This document shows, piece after piece, positions 10,809 through 24,134 of a stretch of 64,000 nt of DNA. Source of the stretch: Struthio camelus (taxonomy: Eukaryota; Chordata; Aves; Struthioniformes; Struthionidae); NCBI RefSeq assembly GCF_040807025.1, contig NC_090947.1, positions 1,054,001 to 1,118,000 of the forward strand, written 5' to 3'. Made by a program: the position numbers and the translations under genes. Under the pieces are notes generated by a model. It worked only from the letters and a program-made list of their open reading frames with translations, ran no database searches and was not told the DNA's origin. Numbering within the stretch: the stretch's first letter is position 1; the number at the start of each line of letters is the position of its first letter.

Positions 10809-13800
10809 TCAGTATACAATTTTCCAGTGAGTTGGCTGTTCACAGTTTTTCTCTTTCTCACCACAAAATCGGTTGTAAGTTGTTTTTGGATCAAATCCTA
10901 AGATCTCCCTTTCCTCATGGATGCGGAAGGAAAATGTTGAAACTGAGGTGCCTATGAAATACCTGTGAAGAGATCAGAACTGGATGGTGAAGAGGGCTAA
11001 TTTTTAGAGTACAAGTAACTGATCCCAGTCCAGTGAATTTTAATGAATTTGTAATCCACTGTATCTGGGTCAAAGACAGTATTCAGGTTTGCAACTGTAA
11101 AATTCGGCCCTACAAAGAAAAAAGTCAAACCTTGCATGCGCACAGATCCACTGGTCAATCACAGCCATCCCTCCGTCTTTGTAGAGTTCTAGCTCCTCCC
11201 AAGTGGGTTCAAACCTCACCATCTCAGGCAGCAGTTTCTTGAGCAATCCGACCTCTGAATAATGGAAAGATGCAAAGTAACCAGCTCAATTTTATGTCAG
11301 AAAGAACAATTCGTTGTTGTCAGAAAATGCAAGTGCTTAAAGGAATCCTGGGTGAACAGTTACAAAGCACGGAAAACCAAAATCTACCTAGAAAGTACGG
11401 AATCACAGACTAGTTGAATCGTAGAACATTTTGCCAAACGTCAGAGTATTTTAGGCATGGGTAGGTGTCAGGGAGGCAGGGACGCATTGCCAAGGGAGGC
11501 AGTTCTGACAGGGTGGTGAAACCTGCAAATGGTTGACCTGACATCACCACCTGTTTTGCTATCTAATCCTACAGGGGTGATATATCAAGAGGCCTTGAAT
11601 GACAATAAACTTGGATTAGTTATCACACATTCCAACCCTGCAGGGTTATTCTTGCAGCTATTACACCTGCAGGGTATAATACATCATTTATGGAAACATA
11701 ACCCCTGGATAGTACCAGGAGGGGCTGGTAGCCCTGGGAGAGGCCCCAGAAGGGGGAACCCCATCCCTGGGGGTTTCCAAAAGCCTTGGCTAGACACAAC
11801 TGGGGCTGCCCTGACCTGGTGTTGGGGATAGTTGCGCTCCAAGGCAGAGGCTGGATAGGAGACTTCAGAGGCCCCTTCCCACTGGCTCTTCAGTGAGCCT
11901 ACAAAATGCAAACAGAAAAGCTGGATGCAAAAAAGAGGAGGAGGAATAGGCAGAAACGCCACATCGCTTATCCAGTTGCCAATCTCCCATCAGGGACACT
12001 GTCAAACTGCTTTTGGGAAATACCAAACTAATGTCTGGGTGCCACCTACCCAGGTTGGAGGGAAAAGGCTGCCCAATCCCACTCAATTCCCTGTTCAGGG
12101 GTGGAAGCACATGAATTTCCAGTCGTTCATGAAAATGAAGTGGTAATTGCTGCACGCATTGTCAAAAAGTTATCAAACCTAAACCGACTGCACTCTGCCT
12201 ACCCTCCTCAACAGCATCAGTGGCCAGGAATACTTTTTCAAGTTTATGCATCTCCAAGAGGCTGCGGATCTTCTTCACTGCTCCTTGCAGGGTAGGCACG
12301 TCTTCTCTGTGACCCCAGATGAAGTCTTTTCTTCTGAGATGAACTCCAAGGTATGGACCACCTAGAGCTGTGCCTGTCTTAACCTAAGAGAGAAAGATCA
12401 ATACACTTTAAAACCTGGAGGCCTATGAATTTCCAGTCATTCATAAAAATGAAGTGGTAATTGCTGCACTCGTCGTCAAAAGTCAGTGGCAGCACCACTG
12501 ATCAGACTGAAGAAGCCTGGGAACATGAACCCATCACCCGTACATAAGGCACTGAATTACTCTAGCTGCAGAAGGTAATTTTAAAGTATGGGATGGCAGT
12601 ATTTCAGAACATTAACTGCGGTATTTTCAACTCGAGCGGCCTGCATCATTCAAGATAGCTTATGGTGTGAAATCTCTGTAGGTAAAAGTTGTTTCCCTTG
12701 ACCAAACCTGCAAGTGGCAGTTGCAACTGAACTTTACACCCTAGCCTGACACTGAATACAAGAAGAAAAATAAGTTTCCTTTAGTGGAACTGGGGGAACA
12801 GAAACCTGGCACCAGTCCAATCGGCCACATCTCAATGGACTCTGTTAACTCATGTCACACGGGGAGAAGAGGAAACAGGAGGAATGTGCACGCTGACCAT
12901 GATCTGAGCTGTTAGAGCTAGATTCATAGGTAACTTCTACCATTCCCTGGAGTGCACAGCCTAGAGTAAACAAGTCCCCCCAAAACGTATTACATTTGTT
13001 ACGGGAAACACAAACTGTAACATTTTTACCCTCATCTGTGTCCAGTCCTCATTGTAATGAGTCCTGTCTGCCTCATCTGTGGATTGAAGGTATTTGTTTC
13101 TGAACTCATCTCCCACCACACGGAGGTGTTTAGCAAACACCATACTCCGACGGGTCTGTTGGAATAAGAGCAGTTGCCAAGTCAGGAATAGGAAGAGAGC
13201 TAAAAACAGGCAAATAGAGGTAGTTTTACATAAACAGAGCTCCTGGGATGTGGTTACTTCCAATACATTCATGCAGCACACAAGAAGCAATTCCTAACAT
13301 TTCATCTTAGCTTGTTCTGTTTAATCTTAATCACAACAACATTTATATCCAGTATACTCAGCTGATCCTGCAATACATGGGCGTACAGGGTGGACTGTAG
13401 GTATCTACAGCAGAGGACACTTGATATATCAAAGTAAACACTTTAGCAATATGCCTCATCTTTGGGGAAAAAAAGTAAAGCTGGGTAAAGACTTAACTTG
13501 TAAAACATGTGTAAGAAAAAATGATTAAAAAAAAATTCTGTCTGTAAACACTGACACTCCAATCAGATTCAATAGGGAAGTGACAAAAAAAGAAGCTACT
13601 TCCTTCACCTGTGGCTAATCACCTCTTTCAAACTTCTTGTGATGCAGTTACCATCTCAGACACAGCTAGCTCATAGCCTGGTGTGTATGGAAACCTGTTT
13701 GTGTACCCACCAGCACAGAGGCCTGCACTGTTCAGACTTCCCTGCTCGGCTACTTGCAGTAGCTCTTAACATATGCTCAGCTGTGTTTTCACTAGCTGCC

Positions 13801-16800
13801 ATTCTAGCTCAAGGTGCAGCAGTAGATACATCCTTATTCTCCTCTTTCAGTCAATGAAAGTTGAGGATCCATGTCTCTATGGAAAAGCTGTGTTCTTTGG
13901 AGAAGCTCAAGTTGTCAGTTTGTTGGTTTAAAATTAAGAAAACCATGCAAGTCAAATCAGAGAAGACATTTAAAGGACTCGTATGGTTGTCTAGGGTCTA
14001 CCTTGAACGTTTGCGTACCCCATGAGAAAGACAGTTGCGTAACCTGTTCAAGATTTGGTAAGGAAAGCAGAGCCCTGCTTCTCACTCAAACACCTTGAGC
14101 AACAGGGCCATAAGTAGCTAGTTGATATGAAGCTCTGCTAAAGAGACGCCCTAACAGAATTGCCAGTTTTCCATCTTCACAATGTGTTAGACATTGTAAG
14201 TTTCTGATACAAGTCATGCAATGAGGCATGTGTTTCACTACATGCCAATTATAAGAACAAACACTGTAACAAACTTTTAAACAGCCAGTTAGAGAAACAG
14301 CTTCCTAAGTGAAAAAAGGGTTTTTTTACATTTTTTTCTAAATCTTAGCATTTCATGTCATATTCTTCTGAGACTGAAGTTTTTATTACTGATTTTGTTT
14401 GCTATTGTACTTTGAAGATGCTGTTGTGCTGTATGTCTCTTGCTCAATAAATGCAGATTTCCTCTCTATTTCTTTGTCTGTACAACCATAGTAAGAAAAA
14501 ATAACAAAACTAGAAGTCGTACAGGTAGTTAAGATTAAAGTACAAGAAAAAAAGAGTATTTTCCAGGAGACTATAAGTATTGCTGAGACAAATTTAGTTC
14601 TACAGTGTTTAAAGCACCACAGTTAAGGAACGCGCATTATGGATCTACATGAGCTCACATCCTGATTTTTACAGGATTACAAGTCAGACTCAGAAATGAT
14701 GAATAAGTGACGTTTTGGCAAAGTCACTCTGAATGAAAAATTCATGGTTACCAAACTACTGTCTTGTCCGTTTCTGAGAAATATACCATGTACCAAGTGA
14801 ATAGCCAGATGTTTATACCTTACAAGACTGAAGTCTATAAAATTTGTCTCATAGCATCAGATGACTTACTTCCTCTTAGAAACTGAATCATACGAAACTC
14901 GTTATATCATACTTTTATTTTCCTATGCCTGAATCTTTACCTTTGTCATAAAAAACTTAAGTCTTTTCCCATGGGGACTACCGTACTATAGAGCCTTGTG
15001 TGAGATCTTCCAAAGTGTTCAGCATTGCATTGAAAGTGGTGGGAATTTTGCCATCAGAGACAAGGGGGAGAGAATTAAGTCAATACCGAACACTCTGGGG
15101 AACTTTTTTGAAATGCCTAACTACAGAGAGGTAGTGGAGTCCCCTTCGCTGGAGATATTCAAAACCCGTCTGGATGTGACGCTGGGCAATATGCTCTAGG
15201 TGACCCTGCTTGAGCAGGGAGGTTGGACTAGATGATCTCCAGAGGTCCCTTCCAACCTAAACGATTCTGTGATTCTGTAACCTTGAGGCCAACTAGAGAT
15301 GAAACTGCGCAAAGGCAGTTTTGTCTGCACAATGACTTTTGCCTGCAGATGTGTGGCATAGGGGAGGTCCTTCTACACGTAACCCCTTGCAGGACTCAGT
15401 CTCTGGGAATAAGACACCAGGACAAATTCCTGTGTTACACTAATCCACAGCAACCTGAAGACAATCTCTAGAGGGCACCACTGAAACATAGGGCACAAGT
15501 TACTTTCAAGATTACCAACTGAGTGAGAAAAAAAACAGGTCAAACTGAAGCACGCATTAGTTACTGTATTTTTATCAAAACCACACAGAAAATCTGGAGA
15601 AGCTAACTGGAAAATACTCACATTCCAATAATCTTTCCCTCCGTAGTGGTCATGAAGAAGGTTTTCAGCTCTGTCTAACATCACTGACCTATTAAAAATT
15701 GTAAAACTGAGTGTACTTCCCTTAGGAATAGAATTTACATTACTATGTTTCTTTATGCAGCAGCCAGGATAAAGCACAGACTATGATCTCTTTGCAAAGG
15801 GGACACAGGGAATGAGAGATATGCTAGCAATCTACTCTGTATAAAGCAAACTGTTACCCATAGCCTGCTGGAGAGATAAGGGAACTATGCCATTGTGTAA
15901 TGCTGCTCTCTTCCTTAATGACTGTTACACTTAACGGTGATTTATTAAACACAGACAAGAAATAACAATCCCTCACATAGTCCTCCCAGCAACTGCTATT
16001 GGAGATATTATATGATTGTCCATGGGGGAAAAAAGTGATTCAAAGAGGTGGATAGAGAAGAAGTGACCAATGAGATTATGCTCAGCTTGAGGCCACCTGA
16101 GCGCCTCTGGTAGGCAGGTGTCAATTCTCACAAAAGCAAAAGGAGAGAAGGTCTTTTCCATGCGTGGAATAAAGCGCCTTACAGTAAAATAATCGAGCAA
16201 AGAACACATAAATGCTATAAAAAAGTATTTTAGCAGCTACATACAAATTTTATAGTGAAAATTTTTCACCGATATGAGAACAACCTGTGTTTTTCATACA
16301 GTACACACGGTACAGGATCGTTTACTAGAAGTACGACTGCACTGTCTCAAAGTTATGAGAAACACAGGAGATTTCGAGAATTTTGAGTAGCTGAGAACAC
16401 GAGGGATGTTGATGCAGTTTGCGTTCTGAGCACACTGAATATATAAGCAAACACACAGAGAAATGTTTTTGAGGAAGGGTATCCAAGTCATTATCTAGAT
16501 TTCCTCCTGCTAAAAGGAGAGGAAGCAAATAGTCAGTCACCTTTAGATTGTCATTGCTGATGAGCAGCTGGACACTTGTACGTAAGGCTACAAACGATCC
16601 GGAAGATAGACTAGACTGTGCTGGTGGTGAAGCGCTACATGTCACAGAAAGCTTGAAGGTGAATCAGATCAAGAGTACGAACATGCCAATTAGTAAGACA
16701 GAATTTCTACGAATAACCAGGCCTGAATAGGAACAACATAGTATTAGAACCGTACAACTGATTTTCCAGCCAGAAGGGCAATATGGGAAAATCAGAGAGG

Positions 16801-19800
16801 CTGTGGAGCATGAGTCACTATAACCATAGGGAATTTCAACTATCCCACATAGACTGGGCAAACGTCATAGCAGGATGCTACTAAGAGACTAAAATTTTAG
16901 ACACCGTCAAAGGCAACGCAATGAACCAACTGGGCAGGGAGCAGCTCTTGACCTAGTCTTAAGTAGTAGCAGGACATGGATCAAAATCTCACAGTGGAAG
17001 AGCTGATCTGTGATAATGACCATAACGTACTTACATTCAATATCTCACAGGATCAACAAAGGCGAAAGAAAGCCTACCACAGTTGCATTCAGCTTCCAAA
17101 AGGGAAACTACACAGAAATGAGGAAGTTATTGCCCAAATGAAGAAAACAGAAAGGCTCATAAACTCTATGAAATTAAATGGAAAACACATTAAGGCAGGC
17201 CAAAAAAGATTTTGAGAAGCAGCCAAGGAAAGGCCTTCAATATAATGATATGTCATCCTTCTAACGCAAAGAAAAAGGAAATTAAAGGTTTAACAAGTGC
17301 TTAGAGAAGATAATATCTTGACAGAAACACCAAATGTAATTTTTCTGTAGCTGTGCAATAGTTGAAAGAGCTAGAAAGAGTCATATGCCACTTTTTTCCC
17401 CCCCCAAACAGGAGAACTCAGAGGATATGTCTCAAATCAGACTGTCCGTAGAAAATGTCTGGCTATGGAACCAACATGAGAGAGAATTCACACAAGAGTT
17501 ATAAAGGACCTCAAGGATGAAGCAGCTGAGCCACTAAGCCTGGTACGCAACTTCTTGCTTAAAACTGCTTCAATATCAGAAGACTGCAATACGGCAAACG
17601 AGATGACAATTTTTTAAAAACGCTCTTGGGGAGATCTGTAATACAACCTATGGTAAGCCTGATGTCAGTACTGCACAACTTAGTAGCAACTGTTTTAAAG
17701 AATTAGTGGATATTTGGATACAAGGAATTGGAGAAGTGCTCAAATAGCGCTCTAAGTACAAACAGGATTTTCTGAAGACGTAAACAAGCATGTGGGTAAG
17801 GGATATCTGATGAACATTGTCTACAGTCTTCACTAACGGCTTTTAAGAAAACTTAACAGCTATGGCACAAGAAGGGAGGCCCTTGCATGGATTAGAACAG
17901 ATTTAAAGGCAGGAACAAATGGCCAATTCTCATTGCAGAAGGAGGTCACAAGAGGAATTGTGAAGAGATCTGCTCTTCACCATATTCCTAAACAACCTAG
18001 AAAAGAAGGTGCACATTGGGGTGACAACCGGTTGATCATTTTAAATTGCTCAAAGTAGCAAAGACAAAGGCCCACTGTGAAGAAATGGAGAACGGATTTG
18101 AAGCCTGGCCAATAAAATGGCAGATGAAATGTAATGTAGGAAAATGCACCCGGAAAAATATATTGCCTTCATCTGATAACTAAAGTGCTCTAAGGTAACT
18201 ATCAATGCTAATGGATGAGAGCTCCATAGTTTGAAAACATCAAGGCAACACTCAGAGGTCAAAAAAGGAACTCGCATATTAGGGATCATCAGGAAAAAGA
18301 AAAGAGCACTGAACGTTGAATGTCATTATACCACGATGTAGCTGGTTAACCCATACTCTTGTGTGCAGTTCTGGGTCCTTCATTTCATAAAGGATCCAGC
18401 TGAAGCGTGAAAGATTCAGAGAAGGGCGGCAAGGATGACCAAAGGCATGGAACAGCTTTCACACGAAGAACATCTAATGAAGCCAGGACTCTTTGGACTG
18501 TGGAAGAGACAACGGAGGGGAAATATGACAGAGATATGTGAAATCCTGCATGGCATGGAGATGAATAGATGAGGAGAAGAGTTGGTCACCATCTCTTCTA
18601 TTGTCTAAGTAAGGGGACTTTAAATGAAATTTGCAGCTGTGGGTTTCAAAAGAGGCAAGAGGAGGTGAATCTTTATACAATACACAGTTAAGGTGCAGAG
18701 TCTTTGGGTCCTGCCCCAGGATTTTGTGGATGCTAACGGTTTGCATAGAGTTCATAGGGAAAACTGCACAGATTTGTGGGCTCACTGAAGGATATGAAAG
18801 ACACAAAAACCACCTCTGGCTAAGGAAGTCCCTACAACCACAAATACAGACTGTGGGAGAGGACTTAGGGGAAGCAGCACACTTGTCCAGTTATAATTTT
18901 ACCTAGACATTTGCTTCCGGCCACTCTTGAAGTTCAGACATTGGACTAGATTGATTTGAACATGAACCACTGCAGCTGCACTTACATAGTTCTTATGTTG
19001 GTGCTTCTTTCTACTTGTGTCCAACTGAGAAATGCGATCTTATGGATAAAGCACTTCATTTGTGAGGTAAAAATACGTGGGCTTCACTCCTAATTTTTCT
19101 CTGGACTTTCCTCATTAGCAGACCTTTGATAGCTGCCATGACAGAATTAACTGTAGGGCTAAACATGGAGAACTTACGGGTTATTTAATGTAGTTTTCTG
19201 CTATCACTGGTATAATGATCACGGTATAACTCCCTCTATTAACAGAACACACCCTGGTTAAAAACAAGATTTTGCTTCCTTTGCTTCTAATGGGATGCAC
19301 TGCAGATTCCCACTGCTCTACTGAGGAGGACCTTCACCTCATTTCCAAATAAAGTGTATTGACGTCATATTTTATTGACGCCATATTTCTGGATGGATTT
19401 GCTCTCATGGCAAAACTATGCTTTAGCTTACGAGGTTTGTCTTCCTCTTAGGGATTTTTTCCCCTGATGTATTTATAGACGGCAGTTATCTCCTCCTCCT
19501 CCTCCTGTTCCCCCATGCAACACCCCAGTGGCTTTTGCTTTGCTAATATGTCTTTGGGTACTAAAGGGTCGCAGCTGACTGCAAATATTCTGCTACTGGG
19601 AAAACGTAAGCGTGCTCCATGTCTCTCATGTGATGGCTGTCCATTCCTCTGGTCATCCTAATAGCATCTCTGCACCTCAGAGCAGAAAGTTGAAACATGC
19701 GGCTTGTTTCATCTAAACCCAGCTCACACCAGCGAGGATGGAAGTAAAAGAAGATCAGGTGGTGCCTCTCAATTTCTGAGACGTGAACTTGAGAAACACC

Positions 19801-22800
19801 AACTCTACTCTGCTCGTTCCCTCTTGACACAGGATGAAAGGCTAAAGGAAGGAAAGGTAAGCACAGGGTGGCAAGCATATTTAGCTACCTGAGTGAGAAT
19901 AAAAAGGAGCTCAAAGCTATTTCATCTGTAATTATTATTACAGCATTTAACATAACTTATGGTTAGGTCCTTTTTAGAGTATAAATTCCTTTTACAATGA
20001 TTTTAATGGACCACAATAACTCAGTGATGAAACACCGTAACAGTGGCATAAGGCTCTCCCCACTCTTCCAAACTGGCAATGAGTTTATGGACATGCGATA
20101 CAACAATAAATAGTAACACAAAGCAACTAACTGGGCTGAAGTGTTCTTCAAAAGGATGGGAGCCACAACAGAGGCAGATCCTTGGACAGACAAACAAGAG
20201 ACATTTAGGCCCCGTGTTTCCTCATAACCCCAGAACCATCCCCTGAAAGAGAACAGAAAAAGTATAGTTCATACGCTTGTGTTTGAAATTAATGTGTCAA
20301 AAAACATATGAATCGAATCAGCAGTACACCCTCGAAAGAAGATGCGTAACGTAAACAAACCGTTCAGCACCTTTGCATAGATTTTATATGAAATGATGAC
20401 TTACTAGAATTAGACCTTCTAGGAGCAGTATAATATTTTGTTATTGATAGGGTTTTCAAAACAAACGAAATGAATCCCAAGCATCCAGAGATTCACAACG
20501 CTCCAACAAACACACCAGACTCTAACTTCTGTTAGAGAAGACAAACTTCTCACTGAAAACAACAAAAAAGAAGACTAAAAAGACCGCAAGATATTACCTG
20601 TAGTACTCATGTTTGTCTTTGGAATACATAAGCTGGTCAATGCAAGGCCTTTCATCTATTTTCTCTTCCCACGTTCCTTCTTTCCATCCTTCTGCGTAGC
20701 CTTGTAGGACATATATCTGCTCAATAAAGGGCCCCCCTGACTCTGAACAGGAAGCAAAGCAAAGCATTTATAAGCTTAGAAAACCACAGGATAAAAGTAC
20801 AAAATAGAACCGCTTGTAGTTAAAAAAAAAAAAAAAAAATCTATTGCAAATTCTAATATTACACTAGTCTCTCCCCTCCCTATTTTCTCAATAAAAAAAG
20901 ATGGACTAGCTGAGCCTGGAGAAAAGCAAAGGAGAGCGATAATCCTTGAGGCTGATGCAAAGGGAAACAATCACACTTCAGCAAAGCAACTACCTAATCA
21001 GCGAAACCATAAAACACAGAGGCTTTCGATGCAGTAGGTAGCTGCTACGGGAAGAGCACCTCCAAGAGAGTGACTCAGAGCACACGCCCCTTTCTTCCCT
21101 TAAATGTCAGGGTTTCTAAACTCTTGCTTCACAAAAGGTAGAGGAGAGCAACCCTTTCAGAGCCCATTGCAGAGGTGCGACCTTTGGTGTCCTGTGTTTC
21201 CTTTGCCCAAGAAGTCTGTGACCGCGTTGCCGATTTTAGCATTTGGTGAGTAACTCAGTGGGGCACTGAATCCTAAGGGAAAGCCAGCCTTGTGATTTTC
21301 ATACTCTTTGGGAAAACCCTTCTTCTATAAACCATTTTGTACACAAAAGCGAGGGGAGAAGCACTTGGCAGCTTTGGCTAGGAAGAGAGGAAGTTCACTG
21401 AAAAACCCCCTTCACAGTTTTTACTGCCCAACAATCTCCCAAAAAAGGTGGCTTGTCTGTATTTCACCAAAGATACGCAGGCTGTCCCTCTCTCAACAGG
21501 GTCAAGATTAGGCAGATGTATCTTTGGCTTTCACCTGGAGCATTACCTGTCTTCCTCCAGGGTCCCTAGGAAGCCACAGGGACCACAGTGCTACACACAG
21601 AGTTGAGTGAGCTGCCAACAGGGTTGGGTAATTTTGGTTACTTTGGGTTGGGTTATCTTGGTTAATTGGGTTATTTTGTCCTACTGGTTTGTACTCAGTA
21701 CGACCAGTACTGGTTTGTACTCAGCTTGTACTCAGCAGCTGCAGCGAGGAACCTGCTTCCCTTTTTATATGAATAAAAATTGGTTATGGGGAACACTCAG
21801 ATTTCCAGAGGCATTTGAAAAGTTTATTTCAGTTTAAAACTGGCCTTTCAAACCAAGAGCAATCTCTTTTTCCTACAAAACTTCAAGGATATTTGATATG
21901 GTTTTAATTAAAGAGATTAAAAAAGGAATTGGTGTATTTCAGACACCATCTCTTACTGTTATGATCAAGAATGGGTCTTAAGTTTCCTTCCCCCCTTTCC
22001 AAACTATGATAGCCTCCAATTACTTTTACTAGCAACATTTTGAACATTTTTAAAATCTAATCAGGCTGGTACCTAAAGAATGAGGCGCTACTTCTTCATA
22101 CTTGGAATTTAATCAAGTCAGAGTCTTTAAAAAAAAAAAAAAAAAAAGAGAAAGAAAAAACACTGTTATTCTAGACCATGAATAGACTGCAAATAATTCA
22201 GCTGGATACAGCCCTGAGGTTTAATCTTCAGTCTTCAAAGTTAGCCCTGCTCCAAGCAAGAGAGCAGGTTAGAGGACCCTCCTGAACCTACATGTTTCTA
22301 TAACGTGGACAACAGACAACTGACTGGGTTTAAAAAGAACTGGCCTGTGAGAATTTTAAATGAGAATAGCCAAGGTTAAATAATGCTGCACAGTGTTCAG
22401 CAAAGTGCAAGGATTTCTATTTCTCCTCCTTCTTTCAACTAACCACCCTCCACTGGAAGATAACAGTAGAGTTATTTTCAAACAAATAAAGAAAACCAAT
22501 CAGAATTAAGGTTAAAAAAAAAATTCACATTCAAGTCTATGAACTCTGTTTCTTGTTTTTTTGACTCCCTGTTGGGAAAAGCCAAAGAAAGTATAAGGAC
22601 AAACCTGTGAAAAAGAAACATTTCAAACGTAGTCATTCATAGATTGCGTTATATAATTTACCTGCGAGGAACTGCTCATATTCAATGACAGGGATGTTTT
22701 TATTGAGGCTTGAGAGATCAAAAAACTCAGACCAAGGGATTCGGACCTGAAGGATGTCAGGGCTCTGCCAGTGATAAAGACGTCCCCAAGGAGGCAGAAC

Positions 22801-24134
22801 TAACACCCAGTTTTCACTTTTCAGCAAAGTCTTCAGCAGCGATGCAACGCGAATATAGACATCTCTGCGAAGGTTGAACCCTTCAGGAGGATTTACATCA
22901 TACAAAAGGTATCTGGAGAGAGCAAAGCAACGTTAAGTACTTCAGGGCGATTTTAAAGCACTCCCTCAAATGATTTTTCTCCAAAATCACGTAGTGCAAC
23001 TCCCTGAGGATGGAAACCGTTCCCCTTTTGGGAGTCTGCTGTCTCGAGAGACTGGAGCGGGATGGCACGAAGGGAACGTAGAGTGGCACGTGCTGCATCG
23101 ACAGAGGGGCCTGCTGCCCCGCCACAGAGCTGCAGTCAGGACAGCACTGGCTTACTCTCTCCAAGGGTCTCCTACTGTTGTGGGACCTCGCCTTGGAACA
23201 TCATCAAGGCCCACCTCCAGTCTTTCTTGTGGCAGGGAGGAATGAGGAAGAGGACACCAAGTGAATACCTCGACCGACATCAACGCAGGTGCAACCAGGT
23301 TGCGATGCATGATCAGAAGGATGAAATAACTGACGTATCACTCAGCGTGACACAACCAGCGTATTAACACAGAAGGACGGGTTCAGAAAGGACAGGCAAA
23401 AAGGGCGCGAGTGTCACCTGCCGTGTGAAAGATGAACAGAATTGCTCCTGGTTTCAGCAGACAGAAGGGTTTGCAAGCCATTAGGCAGAGTCTACCACAA
23501 AGGACCAAGTCAAAAACAACAGAGGAGCGAGACCTTTTATGTGCAAGCTAGCTGGTTTCTCAGAGACACTGTAGGTCGTACGAACGAGGGACTCGGGTGC
23601 CTTCTGGGAAATAACGCCGCAGAACACAGGCTATCCTACAAGCGACCATCCTGACCCAGGAAAGAGACGGAAGGAGAGGAGGTGCTGAGACCCTCCTGAT
23701 GCCGGGTGGTCTGGCTGAGGAGGTGAAAGCAGAGGGCGAACACGCGACCGGGTTTGCGGAAGGGAAGAGGGAGAACAGCAACGTGAACGCAGCAGTTTCA
23801 TGAAGAGGCAGGCTTTAATGTGCTGGGAGCGCCGCCGAGCGCGGCCGCGGCCAGCTTCCTGGGGAGAAACCAATAGCAAGGGGAGGTGGCGGCACCCCAC
23901 ACGCGCACGTCGGGGGCACAAGAACGAGTGATGCCCGCGCGCCCCCCACCCACCCCTCCCGCCCGCTCACCGGGTGCGTGGCGCGGCGGCAGCGGCGGGC
24001 AGCGAGGCGGCACCGTGGCCCGCCCCGAAGGCGGTGGCGGGCTGCTGCTGAGCGGCGGCGGGGGGCGGCGGGTGGGCGAGAGCCGCCAGGCCCAGCAGCA
24101 GCAAGATGGGGCGGTAGCGGTCGGGCGCCGCCAT
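10809..24134 (-). CDS. POFUT2: GDP-fucose protein O-fucosyltransferase 2
   Basis: Nine coding exons, in transcript order: 24134-23971, 22912-22662, 20742-20598, 20242-20132, 15688-15622, 13155-13030, 12383-12203, 11254-11131 and 10962-10809. All use GT/AG and total 1,323 nt (440 codons plus stop); human is about 429. The enzyme transfers fucose from GDP-fucose to Ser/Thr in folded thrombospondin type 1 repeats in the ER. A leucine-rich signal peptide follows MAAPDRYRP. Visible family marks are [14 protein letters not shown] (the Glu, residue 65, corresponds to human catalytic Glu54), the nucleotide-binding [13 protein letters not shown]-glycosylation sequons NVS and [14 protein letters not shown], and the C-terminus HWKIVY. 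The ATG was chosen for its signal peptide and consistent exon phase. Introns hold CR1 copies. The start lies 97 bp from the YBEY stop, so its promoter is squeezed into that gap. Confidence 0.97.
11700..11890 (+). mobile_element. CR1 LINE 3' fragment in POFUT2 intron 8 side
   Basis: The stretch follows the CR1 3' end order: a variant of CCCCATCCCTGGGGGTTTCC, CTTGGCTAGACA, CTGACCTGGTGTTGGGGA, then GAGGCTGGATAGGAGACTTC and GGCCCCTTCCCA. It shares a distinctive subfamily sequence with the copies near 34.9 kb and 48.1 kb. It lies in the intron between POFUT2 coding exons at 12,203-12,383 and 11,131-11,254. Limits are approximate. Confidence 0.6.
12101..12481. repeat. 67-bp direct repeat pair flanking POFUT2 exon 7
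   Basis: Copy A (12,101-12,167) and copy B (12,415-12,481) align without gaps over about 65 bp at roughly 85% identity, sharing ATGAATTTCCAGTC and AAAATGAAGTGGTAATTGC. POFUT2 exon 7 (12,203-12,383) lies between them. Both copies stay open in one plus-strand frame (reading roughly EFPV.H.NEVVIAA). I do not recognise the source family. Confidence 0.7.
14441..14452 (+). terminator. Isolated poly(A)-signal-like site in POFUT2 intron
   Basis: A plus-strand CTCAATAAATG follows a T-rich, UTR-like stretch (14,330-14,440) and is followed by a T-rich tail. It resembles the 3' end of a transcript or of an LTR, antisense to POFUT2. No matching upstream gene structure was seen. Confidence 0.2.
15125..15278 (+). 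mobile_element. CR1 LINE 3' end
   Basis: Matches the classical avian CR1 3' end: GTGGAGTCCCC, TTGGACTAGATGATCTCCAG, AGGTCCCTTCCAACCTAAAC, ending in GATTCTGTGATTCTGT. It is the least diverged CR1 piece in the window and terminates with the diagnostic tandem 8-mer tail. It sits in the POFUT2 intron between the exons at 15,622-15,688 and 13,030-13,155, antisense to the gene. Preceding bases from about 15,000 may be more of the same copy. Confidence 0.88.
16640..18998 (+). mobile_element. Old, long CR1/L3-type LINE copy
   Basis: A long diverged copy of the amniote CR1 lineage known from turtles, crocodilians and birds. Recognisable pieces in order are GATCTGTGATAATGACCATAA near 17,000, GTGTGCAGTTCTGGGTCC near 18,363, a stretch with AGAAGGGCGGCAAGGATGACC near 18,422, ATGGAACAGCTTTCACA, TTTGTGGATGCTAA near 18,724, and the tail AGTTCTTATG near 18,990. 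The left limit is uncertain, possibly as early as 16,550. It is decayed and has no long reading frame. It sits in the POFUT2 intron between the exons at 20,132-20,242 and 15,622-15,688, antisense to the gene. Confidence 0.7.
20821..20838 (+). repeat. Poly(A) tract in POFUT2 intron
   Basis: About 17 consecutive A; a similar run of about 20 lies at 22,128-22,147. No retrosequence was recognised upstream of either, so they are listed as simple tracts. Confidence 0.6.

Noticed and set aside
19360-19367. TGACGTCA (CRE-like) followed by a near repeat TTGACGCCAT
   Set aside because: A single consensus site in intronic DNA far from any start site; expected by chance often enough that no role can be supported.
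19561-19878. 105-codon minus-strand frame with weak CR1-like words
   Set aside because: Only a short, doubtful resemblance to old CR1 antisense; not strong enough to call an element or gene.
21607-21760. Telomere-like GGGTTGGGTTA stretch and a short CTGGTTTGTACTCAG duplication
   Set aside because: The G-rich words are irregular and not TTAGGG repeats; the duplication is too short and local to call an interstitial telomere or a minisatellite.
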